This document shows positions 1 to 4,036 of a stretch of DNA of 7,667 bases, piece after piece. Each line of letters opens with the position of its first letter. The stretch's first letter is position 1. Made by a program: the position numbers and the translations under genes. The stretch comes from Candidatus Doudnabacteria bacterium (GTDB lineage: Bacteria; Patescibacteriota; Doudnabacteria; UBA920), in assembly GCA_016788805.1 (NCBI GenBank), contig JAEUSE010000039.1, forward strand, positions 1-7,667. Reading direction: 5' to 3'. The notes beneath the pieces were generated by a model. That model saw nothing but the letters and a program-made list of their open reading frames with translations, searched no databases and was not told the DNA's origin.

Positions 1-37
1 CCGGGCAGGTTCTCACCACACTGCCCGGTTGCTTTTT
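1..37 (+). terminator. Rho-independent terminator of an upstream gene
   Basis: A perfect 8-bp inverted repeat (CCGGGCAG at 1-8, CTGCCCGG at 21-28) with a 12-nt loop is followed by TTGCTTTTT. This is a typical intrinsic terminator on the + strand. It ends a transcript whose gene lies outside the window on the left. The left arm starts at base 1, so the stem could be longer than seen. Confidence 0.75.
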
Positions 38-61
38 AAATAAATACCTATACGCTATACT
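33..61 (+). promoter_or_regulatory. Possible sigma70-type promoter
   Basis: A -10-like box TATACT (56-61, 5 of 6 to consensus) follows the preceding terminator. The hexamer 17 nt upstream (33-38, TTTTTA) is a poor -35, so the call rests mainly on the -10 box. It also rests on position, because a terminator lies before it and another about 165 nt after it. A start near 67-68 would place the GATACC/GGTATC hairpin at the 5' end of the transcript. Confidence 0.35.
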
Positions 62-66
62 AAGTG

Positions 67-233
67 TGGATACCAAGCGGTATCTATTTATTGTCGAAAT
101 TTGATTCAAAAATTCAAATCACCGTAGGGGGTTGCACTCAAAACCCTCCCGTACACCCTCAGGTACGGCCAGTGAAATACAGGGTAAACAAAAACCGGCT
201 CGGGGCAACTTCAATTTGAACCACCGGTTTTTT
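67..233 (+). ncRNA. Candidate small RNA ending in its own terminator
   Basis: No ORF of useful length lies here, but the stretch is rich in pairing. GATACC-AAGC-GGTATC forms a hairpin at 69-84. A 7-bp stem with one G-U pair joins 127-133 to 142-148. A 6-bp stem CCGTAC/GTACGG joins 149-154 to 163-168. The loop of that last stem contains ACCCT (155-159), which can pair with AGGGT (181-185) as an H-type pseudoknot. A terminator hairpin (190-233) closes the unit. I could not match it to tmRNA, RNase P RNA, SRP RNA or a tRNA by their usual signatures. It could equally be the 3' untranslated tail of upstream transcription. Confidence 0.3.
190..233. terminator. Probable bidirectional intrinsic terminator
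   Basis: AAAAACCGG (190-198) pairs with CCGGTTTTT (224-232) around a 25-nt loop. A run of six T (228-233) follows on + and a run of five T on the complementary strand, so it could stop transcription both ways. The loop is long for a terminator and itself contains a near-palindrome, TTCAATTTGAA (210-220), which lowers confidence slightly. Confidence 0.6.
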
Positions 234-235
234 AC

Positions 236-264
236 TTGCCAATACCTAGCTTGTTACTTATACT
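236..264 (+). promoter_or_regulatory. Good sigma70-type promoter
   Basis: TTGCCA (236-241, 5 of 6 to TTGACA) is separated by exactly 17 nt from TATACT (259-264, 5 of 6 to TATAAT). Transcription would start near 271. It begins just after the previous terminator and reads toward the structured region at 271-437 and thrS. This is the best-formed promoter visible in the window. Confidence 0.6.
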
Positions 265-270
265 ACCTTT

Positions 271-437
271 AGATCTTTTAAGCGTTGACCGGACTACCAA
301 CCCGCGAGCTTGAGTAAATAGAATAAAAAGGCCTGCTTTACATAGCAGGCAGATTGGGACGGAATCGTCATCCGCAAGGATAGACCCCAGGTTATAGTTA
401 TGAAGTTATTCATACTTATAATCTGGGTTTTTATTTT
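271..437 (+). ncRNA. Candidate structured small RNA or thrS leader RNA with attenuator
   Basis: The unit runs from a good promoter to a strong terminator with no plausible coding sequence. Visible helices in order are GCCTGCT/AGCAGGC (331-337 with 344-350), GACG-GAAT-CGTC (358-369), ATCC-GCAA-GGAT with a GNRA tetraloop (370-381) and the terminator stem (386-427). TGGG at 355-358 can pair with CCCA at 386-389, closing a three-way junction around the two small hairpins. That pairing would use the base of the terminator stem, so the two folds exclude each other. No T-box consensus was seen, although the next gene encodes a tRNA synthetase. An independent small RNA and a riboswitch-like leader are both possible. 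Confidence 0.4.
386..437 (+). terminator. Strong rho-independent terminator
   Basis: The arms 386-404 and 409-427 pair over 19 positions with one mismatch and two G-U pairs around a 4-nt loop (GTTA). The base is CCCAG/CTGGG, and TTTTTATTTT follows from 428. It lies about 215 nt before the thrS start. It is therefore either the end of a separate small RNA or an attenuator inside a long thrS leader. Confidence 0.75.
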
Positions 438-462
438 ATAAGACGAACCGTACCCCACCTAG

Positions 463-483
463 CCTCCCCTATTCTAGGGGAGG
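463..483. repeat. Perfect 9-bp palindromic hairpin
   Basis: Positions 463-471 (CCTCCCCTA) pair perfectly with 475-483 (TAGGGGAGG) around a 3-nt loop. There is no T-tract, so it is not an ordinary terminator. The right arm contains GGGGAGG, the only strong Shine-Dalgarno-like sequence in this leader. It stands 11 nt before an ATG at 495, and the hairpin would hide it. Confidence 0.5.
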
Positions 484-494
484 AACCAACTAAG

Positions 495-554
495 ATGTAT
501 AATTCGAACTTCATACAATCTCACGAACAATATCGAAGAAGCTTAACTACGTAG
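495..554 (+). CDS. Possible 19-codon thrS leader peptide
   Basis: An ATG at 495-497 opens 19 codons ending at TAG (552-554). The predicted peptide starts MYNSNFIQ and ends RRSLTT. GGGGAGG (477-483) precedes the start by 11 nt. The last two codons, ACT and ACG, both encode threonine, and a stem-loop begins at the stop codon. This resembles a leader peptide in a Thr-sensing attenuator in front of thrS. Against it, an equally good TATAAT box lies inside the ORF (498-503), two Thr codons are few, and ORFs this short are common by chance. It would need transcription from upstream, for example from the promoter at 236-264 with read-through of the terminator at 386-437. Confidence 0.2.
   Translation: MYNSNFIQSHEQYRRSLTT
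498..503 (+). promoter_or_regulatory. Candidate -10 box for thrS
   Basis: A perfect TATAAT (498-503) lies in the thrS leader. The hexamer 17 nt upstream (475-480, TAGGGG) does not resemble a -35, and no exact TGn extension is present. A start near 510 would give a leader of about 140 nt carrying the hairpins at 554-637. Confidence 0.35.
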
Positions 555-637
555 GCTGGTTTTGCCGTAAGACACACCAGCCCGCCTTTACTCATTACTA
601 ATTACCCGCCTCTTCGGCGGGCCCCGCAAAGCGGGGC
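554..637 (+). promoter_or_regulatory. thrS leader hairpins, possible regulatory switch
   Basis: Three stems stand in a row before thrS: GGCTGGT/ACCAGCC (554-560 with 576-582), CCCGCC/GGCGGG (605-610 with 616-621) and GCCCCGC/GCGGGGC (621-627 with 631-637, loop AAA). None has a T-tract. CCCGCC occurs a second time at 581-586, overlapping the 3' arm of the first stem. GGCGGG could therefore pair with either copy, and two alternative folds are possible. The last stem ends 14 nt before the thrS ATG, inside the ribosome-binding region. The stems are directly visible. A regulatory role is inferred. Confidence 0.4.
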
Positions 638-651
638 TAATTACTACTCTT

Positions 652-2403
652 ATGAACAATGAACAATTACAAAACAAACGCCACTCACTCGCCCACCTGC
701 TAGCAGCAGCAGTTATACAATTGTACCCCGACGCCAAACGAACCATCGGCCCTGCCATAGATAACGGTTTTTACTTCGACTTTGAATTTAGCACGCCTAT
801 TTCGGATGAAGATTTGCCCAAAATAGAAAAGCAGATGCGCAAAATTTTACCAACGTGGGATACGTTCGAGCGGTCCGAGCTCACCGCTGAACAGGCCAAA
901 GCAGAATACCCCGGTAATGAGTACAAACACGAACTCATCGAAGAATTTACCAAAGACGGAGAAAAAGTCAGTTTCTACAAGTCCGGCGACTACTGGGACC
1001 TCTGCCGTGGCGGCCACGCCGAAAGTATGAAAGATATTGACCCCGAGAGCTTTAAGTTGACCAAAGTAGCCGGGGCCTACTGGCGTGGAGACTCCAACAA
1101 TAAAATGCTCACCCGCATTTACGGTCTTGCATTTAACTCCAAGCAAGAACTAGATGAACATGTCAAAATGTTGGAAGAAGCAGAAAAGCGGGATCACCGC
1201 AAGCTTGGACAACAGTTGGACTTATTTACTTTTTCCGACTTAGTAGGCAAGGGTCTGCCGCTCTGGACTCCAAAAGGCGCACTGCTTCGGGAGCTGCTCA
1301 ACACCTACTCGCAAGAACTACGCCTTAAGAAAGGCTGGCAAAGAGTCTGGAGTCCACACATTACTAAAAACGACCTGTACAAGACCTCAGGGCACTGGGC
1401 CAAATTTGGTGACGAGTTGTTTTTGGTTAAAAGTCAGGAAACCTCGGACGAGTTGGTTATGAAGCCAATGAATTGCCCACACCACCAACAAATCTACGCA
1501 TCCAGGCCGCGCAGCTATCGTGAACTTCCGATTCGGTACATGGAAACCACCACGGTGTATAGAGACGAAAAGGCCGGTGAGCTTATGGGCCTTTCCCGCG
1601 TACGCTCCATCACTCAAGATGATAGCCACACCTTCTGCACGCCTGATCAAATTGAAGAAATATATCAACAACTAATAGACGTCACACAAGAATTTTATGC
1701 AAAAATCGGCATGAAGCTCCGCGCTCGTCTTTCATTCCGAGACCCGGCACAACCGGAAAAATACTTAGGTGAACCAGAACTCTGGGAGAAGGCACAGACT
1801 ATTTTGCTCGACATAGCGAAAAAGAATAATCTGGACTACTATATCGGCGAAGGAGAGGCCGCATTCTACGGGCCGAAAATTGACTTCATGGCTCAAGACG
1901 CCATTGGTCGCGAGCACCAACTTGCCACCCCGCAGTTGGATTTCGTTCAACCAAAAAGATTTGGTTTAGCCTATACAGACGCGCATGGAGAAGAACAAAC
2001 TCCGGTTATGGTTCACTTTGCGCTCATGGGCTCCATCGAACGCTTTCTCTCTGTGTATATCGAACACACTGCCGGCGCATTCCCGCTCTGGCTCTCGCCA
2101 GTACAAGTCTCGATTCTACCCATTAGCGACAAGCATATTGCATACGCCCGGCAGGTTAAGAACGAGCTAGAAACAGCAGTGCCCGACGCACGCGTGGAAA
2201 TTGACGAACGCAGTGAGTCGGTTGGTAAAAAAATTCGTGAAGCCGCAAAGACGAAAGTACCCTATATGGCCGTAGTTGGTGACAAAGAGATAGAGACGGG
2301 CATGGCAAGCTTACGAGGTCGCGGCGACGCAGACCTTGGCACCATGTCTGTGGCAGACTTTGCGCGCAAGCTACAAACGGAAATTGACGCAAAACAAGCG
2401 TAA
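652..2403 (+). CDS. thrS: Threonyl-tRNA synthetase (no TGS domain)
   Basis: This cytoplasmic class II synthetase charges tRNA-Thr with threonine and edits mischarged Ser-tRNA-Thr. At 583 aa it is about 60 residues shorter than the E. coli enzyme, because the N-terminal TGS domain is absent and the protein begins directly in the editing domain. Editing-site residues are present as HxxxH (H11, H15) and CxxxH (C118, H122). The catalytic core shows motif 2 (R304) and motif 3 (R464), and the zinc ligands C275, H326 and H455 are all kept. The anticodon-binding domain runs from about 482 to the end. Two local departures are PMNCPHH, where PMNCPGH is usual, and VHFALMGSIERF, where an Arg normally follows the His. 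ATG 652 fits the start of the editing domain, but no Shine-Dalgarno precedes it. It is monocistronic, with its own terminator downstream. Confidence 0.97.
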   Translation: MNNEQLQNKRHSLAHLLAAAVIQLYPDAKRTIGPAIDNGFYFDFEFSTPISDEDLPKIEKQMRKILPTWDTFERSELTAEQAKAEYPGNEYKHELIEEFTKDGEKVSFYKSGDYWDLCRGGHAESMKDIDPESFKLTKVAGAYWRGDSNNKMLTRIYGLAFNSKQELDEHVKMLEEAEKRDHRKLGQQLDLFTFSDLVGKGLPLWTPKGALLRELLNTYSQELRLKKGWQRVWSPHITKNDLYKTSGHWAKFGDELFLVKSQETSDELVMKPMNCPHHQQIYASRPRSYRELPIRYMETTTVYRDEKAGELMGLSRVRSITQDDSHTFCTPDQIEEIYQQLIDVTQEFYAKIGMKLRARLSFRDPAQPEKYLGEPELWEKAQTILLDIAKKNNLDYYIGEGEAAFYGPKIDFMAQDAIGREHQLATPQLDFVQPKRFGLAYTDAHGEEQTPVMVHFALMGSIERFLSVYIEHTAGAFPLWLSPVQVSILPISDKHIAYARQVKNELETAVPDARVEIDERSESVGKKIREAAKTKVPYMAVVGDKEIETGMASLRGRGDADLGTMSVADFARKLQTEIDAKQA

Positions 2404-2417
2404 GCCCGCTCTACATA

Positions 2418-2447
2418 AACCGGCGCTCAGTGAGCGCCGGTTCTTTT
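2418..2447 (+). terminator. Rho-independent terminator of thrS
   Basis: A perfect 11-bp stem (2418-2428 with 2432-2442, loop AGT) is followed by CTTTT. It starts 14 nt after the thrS stop. It also lies just beyond the convergent ftsQ stop at 2460. The minus strand lacks a T-run after the stem, so it should act less well for ftsQ. Confidence 0.85.
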
Positions 2448-2459
2448 AAATTCTGATAA

Positions 2460-3542
2460 TTATGGTTGTTGAGTGGGAGTAGGCATGCTCGGTGTCGTAC
2501 CTACAGCCTGAGCACAGGGCGTGTTCTGTAAACATATAAACGCCTTACCCGGGAAACGCATGTCTATATACGACAAGTGCTGCAGTCGATCAGGCGACTG
2601 CTTAGAGATTAACACCTGAAGCTGACGAAATACCTCGTCAAAATTACCCGCCACTTGCAAAAGAACACCAAAAGCAGATACTTGCCCGCTCCCTGGGACT
2701 TGTACCAAGACCTCTTCGGGCATTAAATCTGATACCACTGGTTTCGACGACTGCGACTCGATTGCGCCCACTGATTGAGTAGCGGGAGATGTCGTATTGG
2801 ATGCACCCAGTGCGCCCTGCACATATGTATCAAGTATGACAGGCTTAAGAACCGCCTGCGTGGGATTTGGTAAACCGGTAAGCGCGGCAAAATCTTTTTT
2901 TACCGCCATAAGGGTGGTTAATAAATTACCCGAAAAATAACTTTTGCCTAGTTCAGGATTTTTTAGCCCAACGGCTGTTATGGGTAATGTGTTTACGGGC
3001 TCGGAAGTACCAGGTAACGTCAGGCCATCATTCGAGACCAACCAGACCCCCTCACCGGTAGTAACCGTAAACGCGGGATCACGCGGCACAACCCGCACAA
3101 TTAAGCTATGCGGCCAACGCTTCCGGACTTCCTCAATCCGCCACACGTCGGGGTTAACCGCGAGGACATAGGCTCGTAAGTCTTCCGTGCTTAAAAATAG
3201 TAAATTCTTATGCGGGATGAAGAACCTACGCTGCGTCAAATACCTGCTTATTTGGCCCTGTAATTCCTGCTCAAGTGCCACGCGAGCCCCTACCACGGCA
3301 ACACCGCGCACAAAAAACCAATTGGGATAAAATACTACATATAAAGCGCTACACACAAAAACGCAAGCGAACACAACCAAAAGCCAGCCTCTGAAAGACC
3401 AACGCAAAGATCGCAGCTGTCGGACAAACTTTGACCAACCCCCGGGATGACGCTGATACGTCCGGGCCCTGGCCAGTTTATTTTTAAACCGACTCGACTG
3501 GTATTTAACCTTTGAAGATAATTTCTTTTTATTTTTAAACAT
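2460..3542 (-). CDS. ftsQ: Cell division protein FtsQ/DivIB
   Basis: This bitopic membrane protein of the divisome belongs to the FtsQ/DivIB family, which bridges FtsB/FtsL and the septal wall machinery. From ATG 3542 it is 360 aa. It has a very basic cytoplasmic tail of about 50 residues, one transmembrane helix at about 52-72, and a POTRA-type domain at about 75-158 that opens FFVRGVAVVGA and includes RWPHSLIVRVVPRDPAF. The beta domain ends near 340 in LSYIDMRFPGKAFICLQ. It is longer than typical FtsQ (about 260-280 aa) because of a Ser/Thr-rich insertion at about 242-286, the long N-tail and a Pro/Thr-rich C-tail. A TTG 10 codons upstream (3572) would also be in frame, but ATG gives a natural basic N-terminus. 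It is the last gene of the minus-strand cluster and follows murF, as in dcw clusters. Confidence 0.85.
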   Translation of the reverse strand: MFKNKKKLSSKVKYQSSRFKNKLARARTYQRHPGGWSKFVRQLRSLRWSFRGWLLVVFACVFVCSALYVVFYPNWFFVRGVAVVGARVALEQELQGQISRYLTQRRFFIPHKNLLFLSTEDLRAYVLAVNPDVWRIEEVRKRWPHSLIVRVVPRDPAFTVTTGEGVWLVSNDGLTLPGTSEPVNTLPITAVGLKNPELGKSYFSGNLLTTLMAVKKDFAALTGLPNPTQAVLKPVILDTYVQGALGASNTTSPATQSVGAIESQSSKPVVSDLMPEEVLVQVPGSGQVSAFGVLLQVAGNFDEVFRQLQVLISKQSPDRLQHLSYIDMRFPGKAFICLQNTPCAQAVGTTPSMPTPTQQP

Positions 3543-3563
3543 CTCGTACGACCATAATATAAC

Positions 3564-3590
3564 AGATACCAATATACAAATGATACCAAT
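3564..3590 (+). repeat. Left inverted repeat flanking the GxxExxY gene
   Basis: This 27-nt sequence begins AGATACCAATATAC and ends GATACCAAT. It matches the reverse complement of 4008-4035 except for one substitution and one missing base. A shorter, weaker similarity continues inward to about 3600. On the minus strand the outer edge runs into TGTTATATT (3564-3556), an extended -10-like sequence just upstream of ftsQ. Confidence 0.8.
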
Positions 3591-3610
3591 TATACGAATA
3601 AATACTAATA

Positions 3611-4000
3611 CTACCTGCGTAGTTTATCTATACGTACTATTCGAACGGGCTTAATGTACTTATTTCTAAAATTTACCAAAAGACCTAATCGTATGACGCT
3701 CTCTTGAAGATATCGTTGTACTTGTTCATAATCTTCCCGTTGGAGTATGCGCTTAGCTTTTAATTCCACTACCACTTTATCTTCTACTACGAAATCTACA
3801 ATGTTACCGCTACCCCCAAGCCTACACTCTCTAATGTAGTTTAAGCTTAACAGGACTAATTCCTTTTCAAGCAAGTCACCGTACTGTTTTTCCCGTGCAT
3901 AGGGACCTAAAGCATTGTGAGCACGGAACAGCGCCCCAGTTATCTGGTAGGACAATTCGGGAAATAATAGCTCTGGAATACTATCTATATTTGTATCCAT
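3611..4000 (-). CDS. GxxExxY family protein (PD-(D/E)XK nuclease-like)
   Basis: This 129-aa protein is of the GxxExxY family, whose fold is related to PD-(D/E)XK nucleases. Its physiological role is not established. The opening helix ends in GALFRAHNALGP, typical of the family. The name-giving motif is degenerate: YAREKQY at 34-40 keeps E37 and Y40 but has Tyr in place of the first Gly. The nuclease-like signature is complete in spacing, with D69 in IVDF followed by E79-L-K81. The length is normal and the frame is intact. It lies between murF and ftsQ, 36 nt after one and 68 nt before the other, inside inverted repeats. The ATG itself is part of the TACCAATA-type repeat tract and has no Shine-Dalgarno. 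Either it is expressed by read-through from murF or it is a passenger of the cassette. Confidence 0.88.
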   Translation of the reverse strand: MDTNIDSIPELLFPELSYQITGALFRAHNALGPYAREKQYGDLLEKELVLLSLNYIRECRLGGSGNIVDFVVEDKVVVELKAKRILQREDYEQVQRYLQESVIRLGLLVNFRNKYIKPVRIVRIDKLRR

Positions 4001-4007
4001 TGGTACT

Positions 4008-4035
4008 ATTGGTACTCATTGGTATATTGGTATCT
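4008..4035 (-). repeat. Right inverted repeat flanking the GxxExxY gene
   Basis: Read on the minus strand from 4035 this starts AGATACCAATATAC and mirrors 3564-3590. On the + strand the tract 3999-4035 is also a tandem series of four units beginning ATTGGTA (starts 3999, 4008, 4018 and 4026). The series runs into the GxxExxY start codon. Its outer end is one base from the murF stop codon. Confidence 0.8.
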
Positions 4036-4036
4036 A

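Larger units (their letters stand above)
3564..4035. mobile_element. Candidate inverted-repeat cassette carrying a GxxExxY gene
   Basis: The GxxExxY gene is enclosed by imperfect terminal inverted repeats. Read inward, both begin with the identical 14-mer AGATACCAATATAC, followed by a further match with one substitution and a 1-nt gap (26 of 27 positions of the left copy). The unit is about 470 bp and lies wholly between the murF stop (4037) and the ftsQ start (3542). I saw no clear target-site duplication, and there is no transposase. Any mobility would have to come from the encoded protein or in trans, and calling it mobile is inference. Confidence 0.35.

Noticed and set aside
66..85. GATACC/GGTATC hairpin as a solo end of the GxxExxY cassette
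   Set aside because: It shares only the GGTATCT heptamer with the cassette ends, too little to call a remnant.
60..300. tRNA, tmRNA, RNase P or SRP RNA gene
   Set aside because: TTCAAAT near 113-119 and GGTTCAAAT on the other strand (near 214-222) looked like T-loops, but no flanking arms, acceptor stem or CCA end fit. No conserved cores of the other RNAs were seen.
400..441. 13-codon ORF starting at ATG 400
   Set aside because: It lies entirely within the terminator hairpin and T-tract and has no ribosome-binding site.
271..651. T-box riboswitch for thrS
   Set aside because: No T-box consensus (AGGGTGGNACCGCG-like) and no recognisable stem I motifs were found, although a terminator is present.
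847..1146. Minus-strand ORF of 99 codons opposite thrS, and similar ones at 771-953, 1387-1671, 1765-1950 and 2156-2392
   Set aside because: They lie antisense inside a certain thrS gene with all its motifs and show no recognisable protein features of their own.
3543..3572. Longer ftsQ start at TTG 3572
   Set aside because: It adds 10 residues encoded by the inverted-repeat tract. ATG 3542 gives a normal basic N-terminus.
3999..4035. CRISPR-like repeats
   Set aside because: Units are 8-10 nt and contiguous with no spacers, and no cas genes are present.
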